This document shows positions 1 to 11,356 of a DNA stretch of 64,000 bases, in pieces. Position 1 is the first letter of the stretch. The number at the start of each line of letters is the position of its first letter. Position numbers and translations under genes: made by a program. The notes under the pieces are model-generated. The model was not told where the DNA came from. It saw nothing but the letters and a program-made list of their open reading frames with translations, and did no database searches. Source of the DNA: Eutreptiella sp. 'Long Island Sound 2002' (lineage: Eukaryota > Euglenozoa > Euglenophyceae > Eutreptiales > Eutreptiaceae); contig OZ038381.1 of NCBI GenBank assembly GCA_964036045.1, positions 63,240,242-63,304,241 on the forward strand, written 5' to 3'.

Positions 1-3000
1 CTGCAGCAGGGAGAGCAGGCGAGCCTGCTCGTCACCCTCATTCCAGTCCTCCACGTTGCGGCGGAAGAGGGTGTATTGCCCCAGGAAGTCCCGTCAGTCT
101 CGTAGGCAGATCTCCTGACCATCATGCTGAGGCTTGATGGACTTCTACCGCTCTGCAGCCACCTGCGGAGCGTCCACCCGCTCCTGCTCGTTGAGCAACT
201 TCTTGGCTTCCTTGAGGGTCTTGATTTTCCCCTCCTTGGTCGCCACAAGGTATAGCTCTTGGAGCACTTCCGGCAGGCGGTACCTGAACCGTTTGAAGAC
301 ATATCTCTCCGCATCTGCGGGATCCATGTCTTCAGTGACGGTCACCCCTCAATCGTCCAGCTCCTCCAAGAAGCGGTCGAGGTTGAGGGGGTTGCCATCG
401 TACATGGGGGGCTTGATGTCCTTCAGGTCTTCCCACACGGCGGCATCCGCGGCCTTAGAGACCATGAACGCCGGCCGCGAGGTCGACCGAGGTTCACATC
501 TGCGTCCCCCACGGACTCCCACGGCCCCCACTTCCATCTCCTCCACGGTATCCGTGTGGCTACGCCGTGGTTCCTCCATGTTCGCTGAACCTAGATGTTC
601 ACGCCGTACTCCCTCCATGTATGCCTCCTCATCATGGCGCCGGCGGCTGCGTTCAGCGGCCTCCCGTCGTACACCACGCGGCAGGGTAATGCCGAACTCC
701 TCCAGGTCTTCCTCACCTCCGCCAACATCCCACTCCACGTCCCCTCCAGGGACCTCATCTCTGAGTCCACTATAACGCCCGCCAGCCATTTGGATTGGCT
801 CCTGGGCTGGTGCGGGGCGTCGGGGGCGTACCGGTGTGCGCGGCCCAACACGGCGGTTGTGGTACTCCGCCCTGAGCCACTCATCACGCCACCCCTGACT
901 GCCACTGCCGGGGGGCACGCGCTCGTTGCGGCGGCCCGCGCTGTGGTGAGAGGGGGCGCTGAGAAAGGGGGCACTGGCGCTTGGGCGACTCCTGGGGGCT
1001 CCGCCGGGGGCGTGGGCTCTGCCTGGACCTGGTTCAGGTTCCCAGCCGTCGTCCGACGACCCAGACTCCAGGGATGGGTGGTCGCTGCCGACGCTCCCAC
1101 GGCCTTCCAGCTCGTCCAACCGCTGCTGCAGGCCGTTGATGACCTTGTTCAGCAGCCTGGTCTCGCCCCGCGCGATGTCCAGCTACCTCTCGGCGGCGGT
1201 GGTGACCTTGGCGATCTTCACCATCTCCGTCTTGGCGATGTCCAGCTCCTTCTGTTCGCCCGCGGCGACCCTGGCGATGCGATTATTTCGCCCTTGCCCG
1301 TGTCTACCTCGCGCTCGAGGGACTGGACCCTCCTGCGGAGGTGGACAATCCACCGCCAGGTGGCATCCGGGTCACCGTTCCCTGGTGGGTCGTTGGGGTC
1401 CCCAGGGGATCCTCCAAGAGGGCCTCTGCCGGGTCAGCCCGGTCCAGGGGGTCCTCTGCTGCCCGGAGGTCCGCCTCCGGGGGGTCCACTTGGTGGGCGT
1501 CCTCCAAGGGGTCCTGACGGGCCCCCGTCAGGGGGTCCCGGTGGGTCTCCGCCGGGTCGCCTCGGTGGGTCCGAGGATGGGGGCCTCTCCGTGTAACAGA
1601 AGTCCATGTCTTCATCCTCGTCCAGGTCGCCCCACCTAGGCGTCTCGGTCTCGCACGCAGAAGACTCCGAGCTCCGGTAGGGAGGAGGGAGATCCTCACC
1701 CTCACCCTCCGGCTCCATGGGGACGTCTTCGCCTCCTCTGCCAGCCACTCCTCGGCGATGTCGGCGGTTTCATCCATCCCCGTCGCTGGCGGTGAAGAAG
1801 GGGTCGGAGTCGTGGGGGTGTCCGCCCGCTGGCCTCCGTGACCTCTCGGGGGTCTTCCCCTTACCCTTCCTATGTCGGTGGGAGGTGGGGCCACTGCTCC
1901 CACTGCTGCCCGTGTCGACCTCCTCTAAATCCAGCTTCATCTTGGAGGAGGCGTCCCCTTTGAAGAGCTTTCGAAGGGTCCCCACTCGGGATCCTCTCGG
2001 GGGAGTTTCGCCCTGGAGCTTGGCCTCCGCCTCCTCCATTGCGGCGGCCGTGGCTGCGGCAGCTCGCCTTTTGGCCTCCTCCCGGGCGTGACCAGCCTCG
2101 GCTTCCCAGGCTTGCTGCAGCCGAGCCTTCTCAGCTTCCAACGCTGCCAGCTCCGCCTCCGTCCTGGCCCTCTCCTCAGCGACCTTCCGTCGCGCGGCCT
2201 CGATGGCGTCCTTCCTGGCGGCGTCCGCCTGGGCCTTGGCCGTTGCTTCGGTGTGGGCCCTTTCTTCAGCCTCCTTCTTTGCCCTCTCTTGGGCAAGCGC
2301 CTCTTCCAGCGCTTTCACCTCGGCCTCCTTGCAGGCAATGGCCTCCTGGGTCAGCCGGGCTTCCTCGGCGGCTGCAGCCACCTCACCCCTGACCCGGGCA
2401 GTCACTGCCTCCTGGGCGGCTGCGGCCGTGAGCCCGGCCGCAATGGCCGCCTCGGTCGAGGCGTGGAAGGCCATGCCTCTGCCCCAATCTGTGGCCTCCT
2501 CCTGGGCTGACGGCGCCCCCCAGGCGCGCTCGCAGGCGCGCGCCACGTCCCTGTGGTCGGGGGCGACGCTGCTGCTGGAGCTGGCCCTGTCGGCCGGCAT
2601 CCACGTCGCTGCTGGGGCCTGACTTTCTCAGGTGCAGGTGACGGGGCTTGGCCTTGGCCTGCTTGGCGACTTCGAGGAAGTCGCCAAGGGTGGTGTGGCC
2701 GGGGTGGTGACCGCCACTGGCCCGCTTGGGGCTGGGGGCCGGGGTTCCGCCCTTGGCGCCTCGGGCGGCTTCGGCGGCCAGGGATTCCTGGTACTCCCGC
2801 CACTTCCTGTCCTGCTTCCTGTCCCCGGCGGAACGCTTCTCCTTCCCAGGATACGCGCTGCTGCTGCTGCCCTGCAGCGTGCGCTCCTTCCCCAGCTCTG
2901 GGAACTCCTTCTCGATCATGTCCCACATGGAGACGTTGATCGTGGCGCCCGACGGGTACTCGTTGGGGTTCTCGTCCTCCTCAATCCCGTCGGGGCGCAG

Positions 3001-3282
3001 CCCTTCGCTGGGTCTGTCCGGCCGGGTCCAGACTCTCCAGCGCTTCTGGCGGAAGCGGCAGGCGTATCCTTCCACCCGCAGCCAGTCTTCCACTGCCTTC
3101 GGGCGGTCGGGGCCTATGTCCTCGCGGAGCTCGAAGCTCCCGGGCATGCCGCCTTCGCACTGAGGACTGCTGTGGCGGTAGTGCTGCCCCCACAGCAACC
3201 CACGTAGTAGGCGCACCGCATCGGGCTCGGGCTGCGGCCACGTCTTGCTGGCCTCTTGCCAATTCACCATCGTTCCCCTCAA
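1..3282 (-). pseudogene. Degraded Ty3/gypsy-type Gag polyprotein (3' part beyond left edge)
   Basis: Minus-strand coding remnant, reading from about 3282 towards 1. Its parts, in order, are: an N-terminal region (3282-2600) ending in a basic stretch; a long Ala/Glu/Arg coiled coil (2600-1770); an acidic then Pro/Gly-rich spacer (1748-1434); a second coiled coil (about 1300-1120); a Pro/Arg-rich segment; and a capsid-like module (about 480-1) with PPMYDGNPLNLDRFLEELDD and FLGQYTLFRRNVEDW. The last module resembles the Gag capsid of Ty3-type elements, which forms the virus-like particle. The frame changes near 2600, 1750 and 1300, and is cut by TGA at 349-351, TAG at 145-147 and another stop near 95. 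No ATG-led intact ORF exists and no LTR or primer-binding site was recognised upstream. The retroelement Gag identity rests on the capsid-like module only; the coiled-coil part could be a lineage-specific extension. Confidence 0.6.
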
Positions 3283-4020
3283 TGGACTGGTCCCGGGGGG
3301 TGGTTGTGGAGGTCGGTGCTGTAGCTGGGAGTGCGGCCTTGCTGGTCAGCCGAGGGAACTCGTTGATGTCGGAGTTCTGGTCGCTGCTCCTCCTTCACGG
3401 ACTCAGCGCTGTTGCCAGGCGGCGCTGCGTAGCCCGTGTCCCTCGGGGTTCAGGTGGCCCCGAGTGGCACGCAAGGGATGGGTAACCCCGCGGCGGTGAA
3501 ACGCTTTTGACGCGTTCCCGTGGGGGGCCTTCCCACGGGACGCTGCGGTGGACACGCACAAGCAAGCAGGCAGGCGAAGCACTGCGCTCACAGGGGCATC
3601 ATCACGCTCGTGTCATGTGACAAAGCGTTTCAGGATCCTTGCCACTCTGAAACAAGGGAACAAAAGTATGTACAGCAAGACATCAGGATATGTACACATG
3701 GGGTTAGGACTGGACGCAGATAAGGACATCACAAGACAATGGACACTCAGTCCCAACTCATATCCCCATCCCGGGTCTAACCCTCCCAGTGGCTGGCAGG
3801 GGCGGGGGCTCAAACACAACCCATGCCCTGCTCAGTCCGGACCCTGAAACTCTGCCAAAAGGGGAGGAGGTCCCGCCCAGGCACAGGCGAGTTCCTGGGA
3901 ACCAAGGCTTACCAAGGCCAACCGACAGTCGCTCCCCATGCTCCCTTAACGGCGAGTCCAAACTCCCCTTCTGAGCCGGAGATAGGGCCCCGCCATTATC
4001 CCCCAGGAGTTGGTAGCTAA
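3283..4020. other. Non-coding stretch upstream of the Gag remnant
   Basis: No supported gene. The minus strand just beyond 3282 stays Pro/Arg-rich but is interrupted by stops, so it may be leader or degraded N-terminal Gag. It would be the place for a 5' LTR of the left element, but no terminal repeat, TG/CA boundary or tRNA-complementary primer site was recognised. Confidence 0.3.
3512..3543. repeat. Imperfect 12-bp inverted repeat (hairpin)
   Basis: GCGTTCCCGTGGG (3512-3524) and CCCACGGGACGC (3532-3543) can pair over 12 bases with one bulged T and a 7-base loop. No downstream T-run, and no function assigned. Confidence 0.5.
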
Positions 4021-6400
4021 AAAATGGGCTGTTTCAGCCCAAACTGATATAGGCTCAAAGAACTCCAAAATTGACCCCTCGTCCGGACCAGCCAGAGGTA
4101 GGGACGAGGCAACTGACCCTATGCCCTTCGTGTATGAACTCTCTGGAGCCCTCACCCTACTATGTTCCCTCTGAGGTCCCGGCATCAGGGCACCACGGGT
4201 TCATCAAGTGGGGTCATGATGCCAAAATCACCAAAATTGGCGTCATTCCCACGGGTGGCTCGCCCGGCCAGGGCAAGGCCAATGGCTCACAGGATAAAAG
4301 GTCGGATCTAGGACCTTCATCTGATTGCACAACCTGTGATTGGGTGCGGGATCCTTCTGGGCATAGAGATATGGGGCCGCCAATTGACCACACGGGGGGT
4401 GAAATTGGGGTCCCAAAGGGGGGTCATTTTGGCTGCTCAAAATGAGCCAAAATCTGGGGTACTCCCAATGGTATTCTTCCACGCCGGCTTGGAGATCGGA
4501 TCCGCCATTCCATATGCGATCCACCGAGAGTCCAATGAGGACTCCCATGCCCTTGGCTCTCAAATATCTTCATGTCACACGGCGTGGTGACAATCCAAAA
4601 TGGGTCCACAGTTGCCAAAATGGCAAAATCGTCCACACTCACTTCTGGCTAGCACCTTGACGAAGGTTGCTCCGCTTTGCCCACGTGGTGTGTGAACCAT
4701 GGTGACCAATATCCATAACACCCATGTCATATATGGTCCATTGGTCCATGCGTCCGGCGTGCACGAGGGGGCTGAACATGGTGCACGGCGGGCAGAAAAT
4801 GTGGAAAATTGCTCAAAATGGCTGAACATGCGCACACTCATGGGTGGGGCAATTGAGGCACATGCCCGACTTGAACCGGATTGTGCAATAGGATTGGTAT
4901 CAAGTCATATGCGTCCAACATATCTTTAGGGCGTCGCCCAAACCCCTCCGGTCTTGGGAATGGCAGGGTCGCCAAGTGAGCCCATGATTTCGGATCGTCC
5001 CAAATCGCCAACAAGGCGGCCACGGTATGCCAAGCCCAAGGGGAGTTGTTCGCCGGGTTCAAGATATGTTGGGCACCGAAGTATGTACCCCGGAAATCAT
5101 GCTTGGGTCATGATGTCAATTGGGCGCAACGTTGAGATACACGGTCGCCACTTGACATCATGACGGGCAGAAAAACAGCAAATTTGGCGAAAAGACGCGC
5201 AAAAGTGCCTTGAAAACTACACAAATATATTATAACATCTTCGGCTTGGATTGAGTAATCGACCAATCCTTCTAAACACAATGACTCGACACCAATGAAC
5301 TCCAATTCCACATATGTGCTCCACTTGGGGCGCTTTAGAAGGCCGCGCGCGCTGCCTCCCAAGTGGGCACATGCAAAAACGGAATATTGCAAAAAACACA
5401 CCTTGCTCGCAACGCATCGCTTCGGGAGCGCTCCACAAGCGTCACCTCACAAAGGTTAGGCTTGCGAGTGTTGGTTGGGAGTACAATGAAGGGCTTCGTG
5501 CGATATGGGGTCAATTGGCGGGTTAGTCTTGGAATGGTGCACCCGCCAAATGGGCACGTGATATGACACCAAATATGGCATACAACCCTACCCTCGCCTT
5601 CTACACCCAACGTAGTGGCCTAGAATCAAGGTATGCCTATATCCTAGAGCAACGCTGGTCCCTCAACGCGCATGCAAGTGCTTTGGTCGAAAATTGACCT
5701 CCTTTCGGAAAGGCGAATTTTAGCATGCACGCGAAATATATTTTTAATATATATATGGAGATCATATATGTACTATCCGGGAAAGACAAGTGATATGCCC
5801 TGGATGTAAAGGCAAGCAAAGAGGGAGAAAACGCCAACTCAACATACTTCTACACGTAGTTGGACGCCAAGTACGTGAGATTGCCCATTTTTTGGAAAAC
5901 ACTCAAAATAAATAACCCTTTGGGCCTATGGAGTTGGGATCCTTTGGCCTCATCCTATGACTATTGGGGGCAAAACCTCATACAAAGTGCCTATGAGGCA
6001 CGTTAGTTTGTCCTTGGGCGCTTGAACGCTCGTAACCCTTGTTATTTCACTTGGGGGTTCAAAGCGCCTTCGGCCGCCCAGATAATCTGGGAAAAATCTG
6101 GGACGCGATGCGTTACATCAAGGAAAAAATTGCGGATCACTCGAAGAGTGTTTCAGTCTTGACTTCAAGAAAGATCGTTTTACAGAATCATCTAATGCAG
6201 TGCACGGAACGGGCGACGTCAGGCAGCGATTTCACGACAATTGGAAATCGGGTATTTCACCAATTTCTAACGGCAAATCGACCAAGACAGTAAAATTATG
6301 GTAATTCCACATCGATTTAATGGTTAGAAATCGGATTCCAGATTTCGCGGGTTAGAGAACAGGGATCTCCCGCTGACAGCCGCTGTCAACGGATTCGGCA
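4021..6400. other. No recognisable gene; AT-richer intergenic DNA
   Basis: Short ORFs occur on both strands but none has a recognisable domain, good length or neighbouring support. The motif CAAAATGG and close variants recur between about 4420 and 4820, and a perfect 7-bp hairpin (TGGGCTG, TTT loop, CAGCCCA) lies at 4025-4041. It is probably old, diverged repeat DNA. Confidence 0.35.
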
Positions 6401-6482
6401 CGGGTGTGACGGCTCAGAGACCTCCGGGCCATGGGCCATAACGGGTGTGACAGCTCACAGGCCTCCGGGCCATGGGCCATAG
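6401..6482. repeat. 41-bp tandem duplication
   Basis: Two adjacent copies (6401-6441 and 6442-6482). Both begin CGGGTGTGAC and contain CCTCCGGGCCATGGGCCATA; they differ at a handful of positions. Confidence 0.8.
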
Positions 6483-7060
6483 GTTCTGGGTACCGCTTCA
6501 CCATGTGTGCTTGCTGACCTGCTGTGATTTCCTTGTCACATAGGGTCCGCTGCATTTGTTGTTTTTGTTATGTTGATTGCATCCGCTTCCTTCCCATCAT
6601 TTCCTTGTACATTTTCCATTGAGTACCTCCCACACACCCAAGTGATCCTCATTTACCTGTTGCACCTTGTTTTTGTGACTGTCCAATGGTGTGTAGGATA
6701 CTCAGGCCAGGGCTGTTCTTTTTTGTCGCAGTTAGGAAAGCCTAGGGAGAATCTAGCAAAAGGCAACAACATGCCTAAGTCCAGCCAAGCAACCCGGGAA
6801 GTGGCCGCCGCAAGACAGATCCAGCCAAACATGTGTCAGCAACAGGCAAAAAGCACCTGAAATTCTCTACAGGCTAGTGGACTGTATCACAAAGGAATGT
6901 GACTGTGTTTTGCTTAGCCAAAAGAATAGACAAACAATTCACAGACGTACTACAAATTAGGAATTTCCCTTGCGCTCGGTCGCGTCTTTTGTTCCCAACC
7001 GTGCACCTGCAGCTCTCAGTGAAGGCATCAATCTACAAACTCAGTGCTCCAGATAACCTG
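6483..7060. other. No recognisable gene
   Basis: Short plus-strand ORFs are present but lack domains or conservation elsewhere in the window. It leads into the tandem array that starts near 7060. Confidence 0.3.
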
Positions 7061-7083
7061 CTCTCGTGGCACGTTTGTTGATT

Positions 7084-7284
7084 CTTATCGCAAGTTTGGG
7101 CTTCCAAGTGAGGTCACCGCGTCTTCCGGACAATGCGAGGTTTTGGGGGCCTTCAGCAAGCACTATTTGCGTGTGGGCGCCTCCGGCGCTCCAAAACACA
7201 GGGTGACCAAATTTGTGCCCAAAGCCTCACATGGGTCTTGTTGCTCCAGCAACGTGCCGCAAACTCACCAGCAGCATGCCAGGT
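7084..7284 (+). pseudogene. Truncated first copy of the 134-aa secreted-like ORF
   Basis: Homologous to the ORFs at 8204 and 9548 from FVDSYRKFGLPSEV onward, but the conserved ATG and hydrophobic leader are missing: the sequence before 7066 is unrelated. It ends at a stop after QHAR, while the full copies continue for about 45 codons. It marks the left edge of the tandem array. Confidence 0.5.
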
Positions 7285-7746
7285 AGGTGAGAAGGGGAGC
7301 ACATGGCACAGTGAATGGCAACAAGACAGAGGTGAGCCCTCCGGTCCCATCCCAAGTCATTCGTCCAGCGCATCTAAGAGGCTATGTGTTGATTTGCTTT
7401 TACCTCCTGCAGCAATAGCACGCCTCGATTTGGTTTCTTCGCGTGGTCGACCGACCAAAAGTATTATATTGGACTTTGACAGTGATTTTGACTTTGGTAG
7501 TGATGATGGTGGTTGTAGTGTCTCAAGCTCCTCATAAAACAACCGACCGCCATCAAGTCAAAGTACCGAAGTTACACACAGGCGAGAAGGTTGGACCTCG
7601 CCCGTGTTGTGTTGCTTATGCTCTGTGCCACAGTATATGCCATCGCGCATAGATATCGCAGTAAATGTGGTCCAATTCTGACAAATGTGAAATTTGAATT
7701 TCAGTTTTTCCTTTTTCTGTCACAGCTTGGCTCGATTATTCGCCTA

Positions 7747-7967
7747 ATGATTCTGCTACTTGTGTGTGCCTTATGTCAGGGCACACAGTCCAATGCAAAA
7801 CCTTGAACAATTGGAAATATTCCCAGGTTGTCCGTGACATGCATGTTTTTGCTTACTATGTATGGCATCCGGAGCAAGTTGATAATTCCCAGAGATACAA
7901 AAGACGTGGAATGAGATTGTGGCTACAGGGAAATATAATGGCAAGGATTGTGTGGGCATTCAGCTGA
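7747..7967 (+). pseudogene. Frameshifted first copy of the short MIL-type ORF
   Basis: Begins with ATG and the same leader as the intact copy at 9089 (MILLLVCALCQGTQSNAK), then stops at 7804-7806. One base is missing compared with the 9089 copy (AAAACCTTGAAC against AAAACGCTTGAAG); past the deletion the second frame continues the conserved WKYSQVV...YYVWHPEQVDNSQRYKRRG segment. It is preceded by an acceptor-like TTTTCTGTCACAG. Confidence 0.5.
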
Positions 7968-8203
7968 GAGGGTGTGCCCACATGATCAAGATCCCAAGCT
8001 GAACACATGGACAAGCTCGAGAACGAGCTACATGTACCAAATGAGAGGCACAGTGCTCGCTTAGCTCGGCTTGTGCAGGGTGGCATGGCCCTGGCCAGGC
8101 TTCAAACACTGCTGATCATGGACTCAAATCAGTTCCCCCTGAAATTTGGCTTGACAGCTCAAAACAGCCCCTTGAAGGTTGCTTCGCGTTCCTCAGGACC
8201 AGA

Positions 8204-8614
8204 ATGTTGCGCCATCATGGTTACGGGGCTATTTTGGGCCTTCTCGTGGCTCTCTGCTCTCATGGTAAGTATGTTGACCCCTATCGCAAGTTTGGGCTTC
8301 CAAGTGAGGTCATTGCGTCCTTCAGACAATGCGAGGTTTTAGGGGCCATCAGCAAGCACTATTTGCATGTGGGCGCCTCCGGTGCTCCAAAACACAGGGT
8401 GAACGAATTTGTGCCCAAAGCCTCACATGGGTCCTGTTGCTCCAGCAACCTGCCGCAAACTTACCAGGAGCATGCCAAACAAGTAAGAAGGGAAGGACAT
8501 GGCACAGAGAATGGCAACAAGACAGGGATGAGCCCTCCGGTCCCATCCCAAGTCATTCGTCGAGCGCATCTACGAGGCTATGTGTTGATTTGCTTTTACC
8601 TCCTGCAGCAATAG
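8204..8614 (+). CDS. Hypothetical secreted protein, array copy 2 (136 aa)
   Basis: Starts at a true ATG (MLRHHGYGAILGLLVALCSH). The first ~20 residues form a basic start followed by a hydrophobic core, as in an export signal. The mature part has several cysteines, including SHGSCCSSN, and no family I recognise. It aligns over nearly its whole length, without indels, with the ORF at 9548, and most differences leave the frame open. Two features argue for caution: the last codons overlap a polypyrimidine-CAG splice-acceptor-like tract (ending about 8612), so the real C terminus may lie in another exon, and no promoter was identified. Function unknown. Confidence 0.4.
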   Translation: MLRHHGYGAILGLLVALCSHGKYVDPYRKFGLPSEVIASFRQCEVLGAISKHYLHVGASGAPKHRVNEFVPKASHGSCCSSNLPQTYQEHAKQVRREGHGTENGNKTGMSPPVPSQVIRRAHLRGYVLICFYLLQQ

Positions 8615-9088
8615 CACGCCTCAGTTCGGTTTTTTCGCGCGGTCGACCGTCCAAAAGTATTATATTGGACTGTGACAGTGATTGTGACTTTGGTAGTGAT
8701 AGTGGTGGTTACAGTGTTTCAAGCTCCTCATAAATAAACCGACCGCCGTCAAGTCAAAGTACCGAAGTTACAAGCAGGCGAGAAGAGTCGACCTCACCCG
8801 TGTTGTGTTGCTTATGCTCTGTGCCACGTCCGCCCCTTCCCACTTGCGTGGCAGGCTCCTGGTGATTTTGCTGTGACTGGTGACTTGACTTGACTGAGTC
8901 GTCAAATCGTGACCCCTCACTGACTTGACTGAGTCAGCCCACCCCTGACCATCGCCGCCACAGCTTATACCACAGTATATGCCATCGCGCATAGATATCA
9001 CAGCAAATGCGGTCCAATTCTGTCGAATCTGAAATTTGAATTTCAGTATTTCCTTTCTCTCCCACAGCTTGGCTCGAATATTCGCCTA

Positions 9089-9298
9089 ATGATTCTGCGA
9101 CTTGTGTGTGCCTTATGTCAGGGCACACAGTCCAATGCAAAACGCTTGAAGGATTGGAAATACTCCCAGGTTGTCCTCGACATGCATGCATCTGCTTACT
9201 ATGTATGGCACCCGGAGCAAGTTGATAACTCCCAGAGATACAAAAGACGTGGAATGAGATTGTGGCTACAGGGAAATATAATGGCAAGCCTTGTGTAG
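9089..9298 (+). CDS. Hypothetical short secreted protein (69 aa), intact MIL-type copy
   Basis: ATG-led ORF with a short hydrophobic leader (MILRLVCALCQGTQSNAK) followed by a basic/aromatic segment containing WKYSQVVLDMHASAYYV and RYKRRGMRLWLQG. It lies about 20 bp after an acceptor-like TTTCTCTCCCACAG. Copies at 7747 and 10433 are broken by a frameshift and a premature stop, so this is the only full-length version. It may be an exon of a larger gene with the downstream conserved segment DKLENELHVPNERH (about 8010 and 11104 in other units). No recognised family. Confidence 0.35.
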   Translation: MILRLVCALCQGTQSNAKRLKDWKYSQVVLDMHASAYYVWHPEQVDNSQRYKRRGMRLWLQGNIMASLV

Positions 9299-9547
9299 GC
9301 ATTTAACTGAGAGGGTGTGCCCACATGATCGAGATCCCAAGGCCAACACATGGACAAGCTTCAGAACGAGCTACATGTACCAAATGAGAGGCACAGTGCT
9401 TGCTTAGCTCGGCTTGTGCAGGATGGCATGGCCCTGGCCAGGCTTAAAACACTGCTGTTCATGGACTCAAATCAGTTTCCCCGATAACTGTGGTATAAAG
9501 GCTGAAAGCAGCCCCTTGAAAGTTGCTACGCGTTCCTTAGGACCAAA

Positions 9548-9952
9548 ATGTTGCGCCACAATGGTTACAGGGCTTCTTTGGGCCTGCTTCTGGCTGTCTG
9601 CTCTCGTTGCACGTTTGTTGATTCTTATCGCAGGTTTGGGCTTCCAAGTGAGGTCATGGCGTCCTCCGGAGAATGCGAGGTTTTAGGGGACGTCAGCAAG
9701 CACTATTTGCATGTGGGCGCCTCCGGCGCTCCAAAAGATAGGGTGAACAAATTTGTGACCAAAGCCTCACATGGGTCTTGTTGCTCCAGCAACGTGCCGC
9801 AAACTTACCAGGAGCATGCCACGCAAGTGAGAAGGGAAGGACACAGCACGAAGAATGGCAACAAGACAGGATTGAGCCCTCCGGTCCCATCCCAAGTCAT
9901 TCATCCAGCCTATCTAAGAGGCTATGTGTTGATTTGCTTTTACCTCCTGTAG
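9548..9952 (+). CDS. Hypothetical secreted protein, array copy 3 (134 aa)
   Basis: ATG-led ORF with a signal-peptide-like start (MLRHNGYRASLGLLLAVCS) and a mature region that keeps the pattern of the copy at 8204: FGLPSEV, CEVLG, SKHYLHVGASGAP, SHGSCCSSN, PPVPSQVI and LRGYVLICFYLL. The TAG that ends it is also the AG of the acceptor-like tract seen in the other units (CTCCTGTAG here, CTCCTGCAG there). No known domain; function unknown. Confidence 0.4.
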   Translation: MLRHNGYRASLGLLLAVCSRCTFVDSYRRFGLPSEVMASSGECEVLGDVSKHYLHVGASGAPKDRVNKFVTKASHGSCCSSNVPQTYQEHATQVRREGHSTKNGNKTGLSPPVPSQVIHPAYLRGYVLICFYLL

Positions 9953-10077
9953 CAATAGCACGCCTCGATTCGTCTCTTCCGCGTGGCCGACCGACCACAA
10001 GTATTATATTGGACTGTGATAGTGATTGTGACTTTGGTAGTGATGTTGGTGGTTGTAGTGTCTCAAGCTCCTCATAA
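9953..10077 (+). other. Conserved exon-like segment readable in two frames (acidic tail or membrane helix)
   Basis: Follows an acceptor-like tract in three units (ends at 7537, 8733 and 10077). One frame ends RGRPTTSIILDCDSDCDFGS...SVSSSS-stop in all three units. The other frame gives LYWTVIVIVTLVVMLVVVVS followed by a basic tail, a good single-pass membrane helix, also kept in the three units. I cannot tell which, if either, is translated. Confidence 0.3.
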
Positions 10078-10432
10078 AACAACCCACCGCCGTCAAGTCA
10101 AAGTACCGAAGTTACATGCAGGCGAGAAGAGTGGACCTCACCCGTGTTGTGTTGCCTATGCTCTGTGCCACGTCCGCCCCTTCCCACTTGCGTGGCAGGC
10201 TCCTGGTGATTTTCCTGTGACTGGGGACTTGACCTGCCTGGGTCAACAAATCGTGACTCGTCACTGACTTGACTGAGTCAGCCCACCCCTGATCATCGCC
10301 ACCACAATTTATACCACAGTATATGCCATCCCGCATAGATATCACAGTAAATGCGGTCCAATTCTGACAAATGTGAAATTTGAATTTCAGTTTTTCCTTT
10401 CTCTGTCACAGCTTGGCATGAATATTCGCCTA

Positions 10433-10570
10433 ATGATTCTGCTACTTATGTGTTCCTTATGTCAGTGCACACCGTCGAATGCAAAAGGCTTGGACGATTG
10501 GAAATACTCCCAGGTTGTCCGTGACATGCATGCATCTGCTTACTCTGTATTGTATCCGGAGCAATTTTAG
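10433..10570 (+). pseudogene. Truncated third copy of the short MIL-type ORF
   Basis: Same leader (MILLLMCSLCQCTPSNAK) and WKYSQVVRDMHASAY segment as at 9089, but a TAG after PEQF ends it at 45 codons. The following QRYKRRGMRLWLQG is still readable in the same frame beyond the stop. Confidence 0.45.
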
Positions 10571-10876
10571 GATTCCCAGAGATACAAAAGACGTGGAATG
10601 AGATTGTGGCTACAGGGAGATATAATGACAAGGATTGTGTGGGCATTCAACTGAGACGGTGTGCCCATATTATCGACATCCCAAGCCCAACACATCGAAA
10701 AGCTCGAGAACGAACTACATGTACAGTGCTCGCTTAGCTCGGCTTGTGCAGGATGGCATGGCCGTGGCCGGGCTTCAAACACTGCTGTTCATGGACTCAA
10801 ATCAGTTCCCCCTTAACGTTGGCTTAACGGCTCAAAACAGCCCCTTGAAAGTTGCTACGCGTTCCCCAGGACCAGA

Positions 10877-11356
10877 ATGTGGCGCGATAATGGTTACAGT
10901 GCTTGAACGATTGGAAATACCCCCCGGTTGTCCGTGACATGCATGCATCTGCTTACTATGGCATCCGGAGCAAGTTTATAATTCCCAGGGATACAAAAGA
11001 CGTGGAATGAGATTGTGGCTACAGGGAAATATAATGGCAAGGATTGTGTGGGCATTCAACTGAGACGGTGTGCCCATATTTTCGAGATCCCAAGCCCAAC
11101 ACATGGACAAGCTCGAGAAAGAGCTACATGTACCAAATGAGAGGCACCGTGCTCGCTTACCTCGGCTTGTGCAGGATGGCATGGCCCTGGCCTGGCTTCG
11201 ATCACTGCCGTTCATGGACTCCAATCAGTTCCCCCTGAACCTTGGCTTAACAGCTCAAACCAGCTTCTTGAAAGTTGCTACGCGTTCCTCAGGACCAAAA
11301 TGTCGCGCCATAATGGTTACAGGGCTATTTTGGGCCCTTCTCGTGGCTCTCTGAGT
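10877..11356 (+). pseudogene. Collapsed terminal units of the array
   Basis: At 10877 the start of the longer ORF (ATG, MWRDNGYS) runs only to GGTTACAG and then joins TGCTTGAACGATTGG, which belongs to the short-ORF segment elsewhere. About 900 bp of the unit is therefore missing at a junction near 10899. A last copy of the start at 11300 (MSRHNGYRAILG) keeps about 50 bp before unrelated sequence begins. Confidence 0.6.

Noticed and set aside
8828-8973. The 146-bp segment as an intron lost in unit 1
   Set aside because: It starts GT and ends near CAG, but precise removal would not give the unit 1 sequence (an AG would be lost). A deletion between CCAC repeats fits exactly.
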